Program-made: the position numbers and the translations under genes
Assembly (NCBI GenBank): GCA_024500155.1
Contig: CM044858.1
Location: forward strand, 32,083,786-32,147,785
Reading direction: 5' to 3'
DNA: 64,000 nucleotides
Source: Chenopodium formosanum
Taxonomy: Eukaryota > Streptophyta > Magnoliopsida > Caryophyllales > Amaranthaceae
In this document: piece after piece, positions 23,203 through 34,200 of the stretch
Position numbering within the stretch: position 1 is the first letter of the stretch
Layout of the letters: each line of letters starts with the position of its first letter
The notes under the pieces: generated by a model
What the model was told of the DNA's origin: nothing
The model's database searches: none
What the model saw: the letters and a program-made list of their open reading frames with translations, nothing else

Positions 23203-23551
23203 TATCGTAGAGGTGGATGGTCGTGGGATAAGAAGACAAAAAGGGGAGGAGTGGGATGGGTAGTACTGGCTACGGGGAAAGTTTATGGGAGACATGGGGT
23301 AGCTTCGTTCTTCAGCTCTGCATTGTGAAGTTTGGGCCTTCATGGAAGCAATGAAATGGGCTCGGGCTAAAGGCACACAAGGGATTCTTATCCTCTCAGA
23401 CTCGGTCTCTCTGCTCAGCAATCTACAGGACAAACAAGGTAAGGACATTTCAATCACTTGGATTTCAAAGGAAATTAGGGAGGTGGGCGAGTCTTTCAAC
23501 AGGTGCACAATCCTAAAGGTGCAACGAGATCAAGTTAAGAGGGATGTATGA
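23203..23551 (+). pseudogene. RNase H-like (LINE ORF2) relic
   Basis: Reading across a frameshift, the sequence gives an N-terminal VEVDG strand, then a GGVGWVVLATGKVYG-like strand, SALHCEVWAFMEAMKW carrying the catalytic Glu, and GILILSDSVSLLSN with the next Asp. This is the order of RVT_3-type RNase H of plant LINEs. The first strand and the rest are in different frames near 23225 and 23290. The remainder (23342-23551) is open for 69 codons and stops at TGA. Its left and right flanks are contiguous with each other in the paralogous block near 40590-40600, so it is a separate insertion. Confidence 0.65.
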
Positions 23552-23851
23552 TTAACACCCTCCCTATATTATGTGTCCCTTTCTCATTAAAAAATTTCCC
23601 GCCAATTTAATGTATGATGTCATTATTAATATTTTTAAAAAAAAAAACACACTACAATGTATGGATAAGTTCAATCATTGTTTAACTGATTTTATGGATA
23701 ATATCAATCTTTGATTTCTTCAAAATACTCATTTGATTATGGAATAAACAAATTAAGAGAAAGAAAAGAACGGTAAAATTGTGTAATACGCTAATGAAAA
23801 ACATATAGTCATGATTAAAGTTTATAAATTATTTATTTCATATAATATAAA
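23552..23851. other. Flank homologous to 40600-40720; no gene
   Basis: CTCATTAAAAAATTTCCCGCC...GATGTCATT matches CTCAATAAAAAAATTTCCGCC...GATGATTTCATT at 40619-40660, supporting the segmental duplication. The rest is AT-rich without features. Confidence 0.5.
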
Positions 23852-24866
23852 GGAAAAATTGCCCGGAATAATCCGACCTTTGGGCCGTCCGCTAAAAATA
23901 ATCCCACCTTTGGATTATTTTTAAATAATTCGACCTTTATACCCAATTTGCTCTCACTGGTCCCAAGTAACTTGAAACCGGTTAAACAGGTTACCACTTG
24001 TGACTTGGGATTGTTTATACACGTGTCACCACGTGATTAGTCATAAATTAAAAAATAATAATAAATAAAAATAATTGAAAATTAAAAAAAAAAAAAAAAA
24101 AAACAGGCTACCTCTCCGGCAGACCTACCACCGGAACCACCTCCCCACACAGCCACCCAGCGAAACCACCTCCCCACCCATCCTACCCACCAAAATCATC
24201 CCGGCCCCCTTCCCTAGCCCACCACCTGAAACCCCATCCTTACCCATTCCTAGCACCGAACAATCATGGCCATTAAGAGAATCGAAATGTCGCCGAAATA
24301 CCACCTCCCTTAGCTTGAGGTTTTGGGGCTAGAAAAGGGGAGGTGGTGGGACTTCGGGATTTAGGAAGGGGAGTAGGTGGGCTTCGGTGCGATTGGGCTA
24401 GGTAGGAGATGTAGTTTCGTCGTTTCGGTGGTGGGCTAGGGAAGGGGGTGGTCCAAATCGGGGAGGATAGAAATGATGGGGTTACCGCCGAAAACGAGGA
24501 GGGGAATGTAGGGGGTGGCTGGAATCGGGAAGAGGAAGGGAGTTGACGGCTGGAATCGAGGAGGTAGATTGTGGATGCGTAGGAGGGATGCCGGTGGCAG
24601 GGGCGGCTGCCGGAATCTGGGCTGAGGTTTTATTTTTATTTTTCTGTTTGTTTTTAATTTTATTTTTTTCCTATTTGTATTTCTTTTTTTTTTTTTACCA
24701 ATTATTGGCTGACACTTGTCAAGTAACTTGTAATAACAAGTTGGATGACCGGTTGGACCATTTAAAGCAGAAGAGGTATAAAGGTCGGATTATTTAAAAA
24801 TAATCCAAAGGTGGGATTATTTTCAGTGGATGGCCCAAAGGTTGGATTATTCCGGGCAATTTTTCC
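23852..24866. mobile_element. Mutator-like foldback MITE
   Basis: A 1015-bp element with long, nearly identical terminal inverted repeats of about 95 bp (GGAAAAATTGCCCGG ... CCGGGCAATTTTTCC) and an exact 9-bp target duplication TAATATAAA (23843-23851 and 24867-24875), the Mutator signature. As in 1426-2171, the left interior is C-rich (24105-24260) and the right interior G-rich (24320-24610), so the whole can fold back. Pro-rich and Gly-rich frames in the interior are not genes. Confidence 0.9.
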
Positions 24867-24875
24867 TAATATAAA

Positions 24876-25170
24876 TTCGGAAAAATTACTTATTAACGCA
24901 ATCATTTTAAAATTAAAATTGACAATAGTTTAAATGGCAACCCACTTGGTAGTTCTGCGCAACATATGAATAAGATTGTACATGGATCCCAATTTTGAAA
25001 GATTGATACGACACAATTTATATTCCTTAACACAATTTTTTGTTCTTTCACGCCTTCTACAATTAAGACATTAGGCCATGGAGTACGAGAACATTTAAGG
25101 TGAATGTTCCTCTAATGTGTGAATATTTATATTATTTTCTTATCCCATGACCTATATACATTTTTTTTAA
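24876..25170. other. Flank homologous to 41095-41250; no gene
   Basis: The stretch from GATAGTTCTG-like sequence through CATGGATCCC and GACACAA matches 41105-41180 closely (shared TGCATGGATCCC, TTTTGAAA). It marks the right end of duplicated block B; the LINE begins just after it. Confidence 0.6.
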
Positions 25171-26820
25171 AGAAACCGCGATAGGAGCCTTATATTGATA
25201 GCTTGTGAGAATCTTTCAGCCCTCTTATCAGAGTTCTACTCTATATCAGGGCAAGTGATTAATCTTCAGAAATCTTTTGTTAAGTTTAGTCCCAATACAC
25301 CACCAGACTATCGTGATTTTCTTGCTCGGAGTTTGAAGCTTCAGTGTAAGCCTTCTTTAGGTTCGTATTTGGGAGTTCCTGTGGAATTGAGTCGCAGCAA
25401 AGTAGCAGACTGTGGGTTTCTCATTGATAAGGTGGTTCAGCGTTTGTCTGCCTTTGCTTCGTTGGGGCTTTCTCCCGCAGCAAAGCTGGCAATTATAAAT
25501 TCGGTTCTGGTCGCTTCTTTTAACCATATCCTCTCCGTTTTCAAAGTGCCTTCTTCGATTTGCTCCAAGGTGGATGGCCTTTTGGCTCGCTTCTGGTGAA
25601 AATCTGACCCTCATTCCCGGGGTTTAGCATTACGATCTAATACCCTTTTGCATCTTCCGAAAGGACTGGGAGGGCTAGGTATGCGACAGCTTCATGCTTT
25701 CAATTCGATCTTGTTGGCCCGTCAATGTTGGCGCATCCACCATAACCCTCAGCTCCTAGTCTCTAGACTTCTTTCAGCCAAGTATCCTTCTCTCCTTACC
25801 CTTCTTCATGGTGGAAGGTGTTCTGGAACTTACCTATTTTGCCTAAGTTGAAATGCTTCTGTTGGAAGCTTCTTTATAATGCTTTACCTCTTAACGGTAT
25901 TCTGCGTCAGCGAGGACTTCCAGTGGAGTCTGCTTGTGTTTTATGTATGGGAAACCAAGAGTCTATTGATCATCTTTTCCGGGACTGTTCCTTTATTTCA
26001 GCCGTGTGGTTGACTGATCCACACTTATCATCTCAAACTGTTCGTAGAGATGTCCGTTTCTCTGATTAGTTTGTGGAAATGGTTTTGGACTTGCGTCAGA
26101 ATGGTTCGTGGGAACTGCTGGTCCGACTGGTTTCTTTTCTTTGGGCTGTTTGGATTGCTCGCAATCACAAAGTCTTTCGACATGCAGTTATTTCTCCTAC
26201 CTTTGTTCTTCATCTTTTGCAGGATTGGGTCTCTCGTTGTTCCGCAGCTGAGGAATTTAAAGCTTCTCTGCGGCCATCCCGTGTCAGCCTATCGGGTACA
26301 CAACAACATGCAACTTTATCCTGTTTCCTTCAGGGTTCTTCAACCTCAACAGAGGATATTTGCCTTGTGATTGATGGTGCATATAATTCTAGCGACTACT
26401 CTGCGGGAGCAGGTTGGATTTTCAGGCATTCGTATTCGGACTTGGTGCTGGGGGGGGGGGGGGGGTCAAGAGCCTTTGTTTCTTCGTCAGCCTTTCAGTC
26501 AGAATTACAAGCTTATATTTGGGCCCTCAAGGCTGCTGAACGTCGTGGGTACAGGCATTTGTTACTCTATACTGATTGTCTAGCCTTGTTGAATTCTCTG
26601 AACCATAGGAATTGTCCGGATATCCATTGCTTATGGATGCTTCAAGACGCTAGGGAGGTCATTGCTCGTTTTTCCTCCTGTGTTATCAAAAAGGTTCCTC
26701 GACAATGGGTGACTCCAGCGCATTGGTTGGCCGGTCAAGCTCGTCAACGTCGCATGTTGCTTTGGTCTTTCTAGTATTGTTTTAGTTTTTTTTCTTTCTT
26801 TGTTTCTTAGCTCGTCTTGT

Positions 26821-26875
<55 letters not shown>
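25171..26875 (+). pseudogene. 5'-truncated LINE ORF2: RT end, zf-RVT, RNase H
   Basis: A LINE fragment ending in a pure 54-nt poly(A) (26822-26875). In order: the post-catalytic part of the reverse transcriptase (SGQVINLQKS, then LGVPVELSR, then LPKGLGGLGMRQL), the zinc-binding zf-RVT region (PKLKCFCWK...CVLCMG...DHLFRDC) and an RNase H domain (VIDGAYN, SELQAY, LYTDCLALLNSL). Defects: in-frame TGA at 25597, a frameshift plus missing segment near 25800-25820, TAG at about 26067, and the last catalytic Asp replaced (PAHWLAG where ADxLA is expected). The C12-run at 26449-26462 encodes Gly. No target duplication was found. A long uninterrupted poly(A) suggests a relatively young copy despite the lesions. 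Confidence 0.9.
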
Positions 26876-26877
<2 letters not shown>

Positions 26878-27352
26878 TATCAATCAAAATATAAGGAGAA
26901 ACCTCATAAGGGAAATTGTTCTCCCAAACTTGTTCTACACCAAAAGGCGTTATCAGGATAAATAATTATGAGCAAAAACATTACCGTCCCATTGAACATG
27001 ACTTTAACATTACCGTCCCATTTAATAAATAACAATAAGTTAGATAAAGGAAAAGTTGGTTATAATCCCAATTTTGACTGATTTTCTTTGAAAAAAAAAT
27101 CTCAACTTTTGATTATTTTGTAATAAATCCAACTTATATAGGTATCTTCTAATAATAAAACAAGCTTATTTTGAATAATAATCTCTTTAATTATTGTGTA
27201 TAAATTATAAAAGTTAATATAAAAAAAATGAAATATAACATTCCCAAACAAGTGTCCCACATTTATGAAAAATGACAGAGTTACATACTTAATATAAATT
27301 AAAGTTAATGAGCTACTAATCCTATTATTATAAGGTTTTAGGATGGTTACTC
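26876..27352. other. AT-rich interval, no gene
   Basis: A short direct repeat (ATTACCGTCCCATT) occurs twice at about 26982-27025. The last 50 bp resemble a degraded internal part of the TRIM LTR downstream (CCTATTATTATAAGGTTTTAGGATGG). Nothing coding is seen. Confidence 0.5.
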
Positions 27353-27907
27353 TGTTGAAATATATCCCACCAAATAACACATGTAAGATTCTCATATTGA
27401 TTGAAGTTTAGAGATTCAAACACTTTATAGAGCTAAGGGGTCAAACCTCCTATTGTCATATGGTTTTGGGATGGACCATCCTTTGGTCTTATGAAGTGGA
27501 CTCTCTCTTGATTTGTGTGTGCGGCCCAAACTCGTATTTAACATGGTATCAAAGCCAGGTTCGCGATTTGGGACCTCTAATAGCTTGAGTATATTGTTAG
27601 TCCCATGGTTTGGGACCTTTAATGAAACTAAGTATTCTAGGCCAAATTGAATTGGATCAAGTGATCCTTGAGTTAAAGGAACTTTACATGTGAAGGGGAG
27701 TGTTGAAGTATATCCCACCAAATAACACTTGTAAGAGTCACATTGATAAAAGTTGAGAGAGTCAATCACTTTATAAATTTAAGGGGTCAAACCTCCTATT
27801 GTCATATGATTTTGGGATGGACCATCCTTTAATCTTGTGAAGTGGACTCTCTCTCTCTATTTCTCTCTCTCTTAAGTTACGGATGCAGCCCACACCGATA
27901 TTTAACA
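27353..27907 (+). mobile_element. TRIM retrotransposon
   Basis: Two short direct LTRs (27353-27543, 191 bp; 27701-27907, 207 bp) start TGTTGAARTATATCCCACC and end TTTAACA. Immediately after the 5' LTR is TGGTATCAAAGCC (27544-27556), one change from the primer-binding site for initiator tRNA-Met. GAAGGGGAG (27692-27700), a polypurine tract, directly precedes the 3' LTR. With 555 bp total and no coding capacity this is a terminal-repeat retrotransposon in miniature. Target duplication is not clear. Confidence 0.9.
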
Positions 27908-28171
27908 TTTAGACTTGTCAAGTAAACTCCCTCTCTTGGTAATGGGTGTGGAACATTATTTAACATGGTATTAGCAATACACCCACGGTTAAAGGACCGT
28001 TAAAGGCTTAAATATACTCTCTTGTTATTCATGTGTGTGTGGGGGGGGGGGGTGTTGAGAAAATGTGCTCTAGCACCACATTACATGTCACAAAGTTAAA
28101 GGATTTGTACATGTGTAGAGAGTTAAACTTCATCAAGATAGACATCAACACTCCACCCCTCACATTTAACA
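27908..28171 (+). mobile_element. Degraded TRIM remnant
   Basis: A further LTR end and primer site (ATTTAACATGGTATTAGCAA, 27960-27979) and internal sequence like TTAAAGGACC...CTTAAATATACTC follow. A GT/G-run (28031-28051) then precedes TGTTGAGAAAATGTG, a possible next LTR start. It looks like an older tandem copy of the same TRIM family. Confidence 0.55.
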
Positions 28172-28342
28172 TACTTCCTCCGTTTCATTTTTGGTTGATA
28201 TGTTTCTTTAGTCACGTTTGCCAATGCACAAATTCAACCATTAATATTTTTAATTACCGATAATAACAAATTATGAAAATTTGATATTTTAAAAATATAT
28301 ATTGAGGCGAATTTAACAAAATCACATATGACTATATTTTTC

Positions 28343-28391
<49 letters not shown>

Positions 28392-28450
28392 CAACATATG
28401 GTCAAAGAAGAGTAAGTGAATAGTGCTAAAATCAAAATGTGTCAACTAAA
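28172..28450. mobile_element. Degraded Stowaway-like MITE with (TA)n
   Basis: Starts CTTCCTCCGTTTCATTTTTGG. Its right part (GTCAAAGAAGAGTAAGTGAATAG...) resembles the right part of the Stowaway copy at 57372-57630. A (TA)n tract occupies 28345-28386. The right terminal repeat is not recognisable. Confidence 0.45.
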
Positions 28451-28988
28451 AAAAAAAAAAAAAACTAGAAGTAGTGTAAGATTATAAGGTATGTACTGTA
28501 ATACTGTCGCAGATATGATATTTTATGAGACCAAAGTGCATTAATAAAAGAAAACATAATTAAAGGGACATTATATAACATGCGTTGTTTGAAAGATTTA
28601 TTCACACTCCCCCCTTCAAATGTAAGGTACCTTTAATTCTAAAACATGTGATGTTTCTAGGAGCCAAAACACATTAATAGATTAAAGAAAAGAGAGTTAA
28701 ATGCTTTATAATAATGCTTATATGGTACTTCTCTTATTACCATATATTTTTGGGATGAATTCTGGCTAGTAATAGATGTCATTAGGTAGGATATTGTTTA
28801 AATGTTTCAATATATTTAATATTAATATATATCAATTTTTTTTTATATAATTTTAACTTAATTATATTTTAAATTTGAACTTTGTGCGTAAACAAGTGTG
28901 ATAAAAGAAATATGTCTACCCTAAAAGAATGGAGAAAATAATATATAATAATTTATATTTTTAAAAATACAGAAAAAATTACGTAGTA
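28451..28988. other. AT-rich interval, no gene
   Basis: No coding frame or RNA gene is seen. A stretch at 28690-28760 (GCTTTATAATAATGC...CTCTTATTACCATATATTTTTGGGATG) resembles the TRIM LTR interior and may be another decayed LTR. Confidence 0.4.
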
Positions 28989-30802
28989 CTCCCTCCGTCC
29001 CTAAATTACATTCCTCCTTTCTATTTTTGGTATTCCAAAATTACATTCCTCCTTTCTATTTTTGGTAAGTTTTTTTAGTAAATCAACTCTCTTTTTCTGT
29101 TTTATATTTAATGTTTTCTCACTCATCCTTACCTAATCTCACTCATAATCCTTATGCCAAATTACAATGAATATGATTGGTTAAAAATTTTTAATTAGGA
29201 GCATGTGATTGGTCCTTTTTTTTGCAAAGGATTGGTGACTTGTTATGAGTAATAACTAATCTATCTTTGTACACTACTAGAAATAGGCCTATTTCTAACG
29301 GACTGGTTCCGACGGATATGTAATTCCGTCGGAAAAAACTCAAAAATTCCGACGGATTTTTATTCTGTCGAAAATTTCCGACGGAATAAAAATCCGTAAG
29401 AATATATGGGCTTTCCGACGGAATATTCGGTCGGAAATTACATTTTCCGACGGAATACAAATCCGTCGGAAATTTCCGATGGAAATTTCGGTTGCAACAT
29501 ATTTAAAAAAAAAAAAACAACCTCCTTGAAAACTAAAAACCCTAAATCCCCCACTTCACTTTTCCGCCCCTAATCTCTTTTTCCCCCTTCTCCTTCTATC
29601 TCTTCTTTCATTCTCTCGGTCCTCTTCTCTCTCCTCTTTCCTTTCACCTCTACCACCGCCCCCCTTCTCCTTCTGCCCCCCTTCTCCTTCTTTTTCTTTC
29701 TCCTTCTATTTCCCTTTCGACCTCCTTCTGTCTCCTTTTCGATCTCCTTCTGTCCACCTTATTAATATTTTTGTTCATCTTCTCTCATCTCTTTCACCCA
29801 CCTTACTACCACCGTTCCGCCGCAACAACACCAACAACATCGATATCAACTAAAACGGCACCAACAATGACATCAACAACGAAGGTTTTGGGTCAAATTC
29901 GACCATGAAAACTTTAGATCTAGAGTTTTCATGGTCAAATTTGGCTTATAAACCCAATTTCGAGGTTATTTTTTTGTCAAATTAAGGTATTTATCTTTTT
30001 TTTTTCTTAATTTTGATTTTATTTTGTTAATTTTGTTTTGGGGTTTTTTTTGAAATATATGGTGGTGGTGGTGGTGGTTGGAGTTTCGATTTTGGGGGTT
30101 GGGTTAGTGATGTGTGGTCAGATTTTTTTGATTTTTTTTGGGTTGCGGTGTCGTGGTCGGCAGATCTAGGTACGTGGGGTTTAAATTGGTGCTGAAGGGA
30201 GGGAGGTGGTGGTGGGTAGATCTGGGTTTTGTTTAGGGATTTTTTTTTTATGTTTGTTTTTTTGTTGCGGTGGGGTGGTTTGGCGGTGGGGACTGGTGGG
30301 GATATAGGTCTGTTGGTGGGGTGGTTTGGCGGTGGGGACTGGTGGGGATATAGGTTTGTTGGAGGTGGTTAAACGCCGTGCCGGTGGTGGTGCGGCGTTT
30401 TTTTTATTTCGGTTGAAATTGTTTCCGACGGAATTCCCATCGGAAATTTACGACGGAATGTAAAATCCGTCGGAAATTTACGACGGATTTTCCCAGTGCC
30501 GAAAATTGTCTTCAGCCGGAAAATTCCGTCGGAAAAGTGTTTCCGACGGAATTTACGACGGAAAATGTCATTTTTCCTACGATGCCTTTTCCGACGGACC
30601 AACACCGACGGAATTCCGTCGGAAACCCGCTTTCCGACGGAAAACAGGTTGTTTCCAAGGAAAAAAGTCCGTCGGAAAACGGTCTTTTTCTTGTAGTGGT
30701 ACTTCCCATTGCATTATTTAATTATTGTTATTTGTCTTATTCTTCCCTCCTTAATTCCCATGTAAATTTCCAAAGACGAATGTAATTTAGGGACGGAAGG
30801 AG
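28989..30802. mobile_element. Stowaway MITE carrying a CACTA element
   Basis: Terminal repeats CTCCCTCCGTCCCTAAATTA (left) and TAATTTAGGGACGGAAGGAG (right) with TA on both sides identify a Stowaway (Tc1/mariner) MITE. Its interior matches the copy at 57706-58122 in reverse, except that a CACTA element (29272-30698) interrupts it. Confidence 0.9.
29272..30698. mobile_element. Non-autonomous CACTA element
   Basis: Ends CACTACTAGAAATAGGCC and CTTTTTCTTGTAGTG form CACTA-type inverted repeats, with the 3-bp duplication GTA (29269-29271, 30699-30701). Both subterminal regions are dense in TTCCGACGGAAT / ATTCCGTCGGAA units in both orientations, typical transposase binding arrays. The interior has CT-rich sequence, a (TGG)n stretch near 30060, and a tandem duplication of about 48 bp at 30265-30360 (GGTGGGGTGGTTTGGCGGTG). 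No transposase is present. The paralogous MITE at 57706-58122 preserves the empty site (CTTTGTACTTC in that orientation). Confidence 0.93.
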
Positions 30803-30804
30803 TA

Positions 30805-31017
30805 TTAGAGAAATATATATTTTTTAGTCGAACTATGTCAAATATTATGAAACAGATGAAGCATCATGTGTACAAGCAACATCACATTTCATGTGACAAA
30901 ATTTCGGCAGCCAGACTCTTTGACTAGTCCTTTCACAAAAATAATTCAAAAATAAAAAGGAGACATTAAAGTTAGGCTTTTCATAAATGTTGCACAAATA
31001 ATTGCATTATTAATGGG
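30805..31017. other. Upstream region of the BAHD gene
   Basis: About 210 bp between the Stowaway element and the inverted repeat. AT-rich, no clear TATA box or coding sequence. Confidence 0.4.
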
Positions 31018-31066
31018 AGTTTACAGGGAAGTAACATAATTTATACTGTATGTTCCCATAACTCCC

Positions 31067-31111
<45 letters not shown>

Positions 31112-31178
31112 AAAAAAAAAAAAATTAATGGGAGTTATGGGAACATACAGTATAAATTATGTTACTTCCCTGTAAACT
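31018..31178. repeat. Perfect 54-bp inverted repeat with A-rich loop
   Basis: Left arm 31018-31071 and right arm 31125-31178 are exact reverse complements over 54 bp (left begins AGTTTACAGGGAAG, right ends CTTCCCTGTAAACT). The 53-nt loop is A with a single C. The right arm ends 44 bp before the BAHD start codon. Confidence 0.95.
31151..31159 (+). promoter_or_regulatory. Possible TATA box of the BAHD gene
   Basis: TATAAATTA lies 63 bp upstream of the start codon, inside the right arm of the inverted repeat. A transcription start about 30 bp further on would leave a leader of roughly 40 nt. It is the best TATA-like site upstream of the gene, but this is inferred from position only. Confidence 0.4.
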
Positions 31179-31222
31179 TCATAACAAAAACTCAGCAAAA
31201 AAATTCTGGAAAGAAAAAAAAA

Positions 31223-34200
31223 ATGGAATTTTCTCCACTAATCCAAATTTCAGAGTGTTTCATTAAGCCCAAGTATGAAAATAAAGAAGCTAAGAAACCT
31301 TATTATATATCTCCAATGGATTTAATGTTTCTTTCTTGCCATTACAATCAAAAGGGTCTTCTTTTTACTAAACCAAAAAATAATGACGACCCATTTTTCA
31401 TTGATAATCTCTTAGAAAGCCTAAAAAACTCTCTTGCTCTTACTCTTGTTCATTTCTATCCGCTTGCTGGCCAATTTGAATCCATCATCGATGAAAACCA
31501 ACATCGTATGTTGGTCTTCATCGATTGTAATAAGGGCTCAGGTGTCCGATTTGTCCATGCTAAATTGGATGTAACAATATCCGATATTGTTACACCAAAC
31601 GTACCTTCTGTGGTAAGGTCATTCTTTGATTTTAGCGATGGGGAACTCAATTTCGACGGCCATACAAGGCCTTTGTTATCGATTCAAGTTACGGAATTGA
31701 TTGATGGGATATTCATTGGTTGTTCTATGAATCATGCTATTGTTGATGGAACTTCGTATTGGCATTTTTGGAACGTATGGTCCGAAATACATCGTGGTAA
31801 TGGAAAAAACATTAGTATCTCGCGTTCGCCTATCCATGATCGTTGGTTTCCTGATGGTTATGGATATAAAGACACTTTCTTTCCATATGTCAATCGTAAC
31901 GAGTTCATTAATGGGTAAGTGTCCTCTATTGCTCTCCTGTTTTATATTTCCTTCATTCTTTTTATATTGTAAGATTAGTAACGTTATCATGCCTGTTAAA
32001 AACATGCACTAAATTTTTTTGGTGCAAAAAACATGCACTATATCCCCTTTGACACGCTATATTATACGGTGTATGTCATTTTTTGTTATTAACTGTAATT
32101 ATATGGACAAGTATTTATATGAATACTACATCGTGTGGTCGAGGTTAGTACTTATTCAAGGATTATTTAGTTAGTTAGTGGGGTTATTTTCCTTTGTAAG
32201 AGTAACCCTTGACCGACCATCGAATAATTTCTAAAAAAGTAACCCCTGACCGACCAGACAACCCCTGAATAAGTAACCTCGCACATATGGTATGGCCAGC
32301 CACGTGAAAATTTGTGGTATAACTACTTTTTTTTAATTATTTACGTTAATATATAAATTACTCCATTTATTTCGTAAGAATCGCAGCATTAAAAATTTTA
32401 AACTCTTTCATTATTCCCAAATTAAACTCTTTTCAAAAATATATAGTAGTATATAAAAAAAAACATATTTGTTATAAATTTTAATTCTAGCCAATCAAAT
32501 AAATGACTATTATTTTCTTTTAAAATAATAGTCATAACATGCGACGTAGGTAAATTTGGCGAATGAGATTTTTAAGTTTAAACTAATTAAATGTAAAATA
32601 TTATATTTTGATATTAGGAATTTTATTTAAATATGTAAAAAAAAAATTGAACACATAAATAATAAAAATATTTTAAAAAATTCAAACAAACCGTGCATCG
32701 CACGGGCTTCATCTAGTTATATATATTTACAATCATTAATGCATTGCCATATATGTTAATCAAAATATCAAAATATTAAGATAATTATGAAACGAGAAAA
32801 GTAGAACATGATACGGTCAAAGGAGAACAACAGTGTTAACCGAGTGGTGGCTGACTGGCTGTGGCCTTAGGGAGAAAAAAGAAGGGATAAATGGGTAATT
32901 TTAATGACAAAGCATGGTGAATTGGACAATAAATTGAATTATTTTTTTTGTTGCAAACAATAAATTGAATTATTGTCTTATTGATAGTATCAAAGATTTT
33001 TTTTTCTTTTTTTTTTGAATCATTGATAGTATCAAAGATCATTGAAAGCAGTAGTCTTATTTGGGGGTGCGGAAAGATAAGAAAGTTGAGCAAGGCAAGA
33101 AAATCGTACGAATATGCTGAATTCTTGCACATTGTTTATTTACTTTTCCTGCATGGAATTGCAAACTTACAAAAGTTTAAATGTTTACAAAAGTTTGTCT
33201 AAAAAAAAAACTGGTAATCCTTGGTAGGGGTGTGCAAAAATTTCGGGTACTAGAAATTGAAACCGAAACCGATTAGGAATCCAGCGGGTTCAAATTGAAC
33301 TTGGACCCAATGATTCTAATTTCGGGTAATAAATAAAAGAATCGGTTTCAATTTAACATATGCTACACTTAATAAGTTGAACTTGGACCCAGTTATCTAA
33401 CATATGCTACACTTAATAAGTTTTTAAATATAAAATTACGTTAAATGTATCTAGTTACTAAAATAACAAAAAATATAATTAGTACCCAACATAAATAACA
33501 TAGCTTAATGCATAAATAAATACTAGTTTTAAATGCTTAAAATGAATATAGACTAAAATAAAAATTACAATTTATATTATATTTTAACAATTATACACAT
33601 AGTGGGTATCCGATACCGGAATCGATACCCGGTGATTCCAATTCCAAGTCCTAAATTTTAGGACCCGGTTGAACCAATTCCAATTCCGGTTTCGGATTTT
33701 AGGACCCAGTCCCTACCATTCAAACTTTTGTAAGTTTTTACAAATTATATTTACCTTAATTTTACCATCTTTCCATTCATGGAATGCATCACACACCCAC
33801 AATCTTAGAGAATAGCCAAATGCTAAAACTTGATTTTTCAAAAAAAAAAAAAAAAAAAAAAAAAAAATTAACTTAGACTTTTTTTTTTTTGCTAGAATTC
33901 ATCATTAAGGTGTTAGGCCATATTCTTTTCACCTTAAAAAAATAATATTAAGTAAAAATAATTTTATTTCAGTAAAAATCAGTTCAGTTCAGTAAAAATA
34001 ATTTCAGTTCGGAAAAAATAAGTTCAGTTCAGTAAAATTCAAGTTTTCTTAAAGAGGAATTATAATAAAAAAATCAGTAAAAATAATTTCAGTTCAGCAA
34101 AAATAATTTCAGTTCAGTAAAAATAATTTCAGTTCAGCAAAATTAAGGTGAAGAAAATTAATTCAATGTATAAGTTAACAAAAAAAAAAAGTAACAAATT

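Noticed and set aside
27425..27769. 114-codon minus-strand frame
   Set aside because: Spans LTR and internal region of the TRIM; no homology.
30369..30785. Arg/Lys/Phe-rich frames on both strands
   Set aside because: Produced by TTCCGACGGAAT repeats of the CACTA subterminal region.
31456..32005. Minus-strand frames over BAHD exon 1
   Set aside because: Antisense shadows of the exon.
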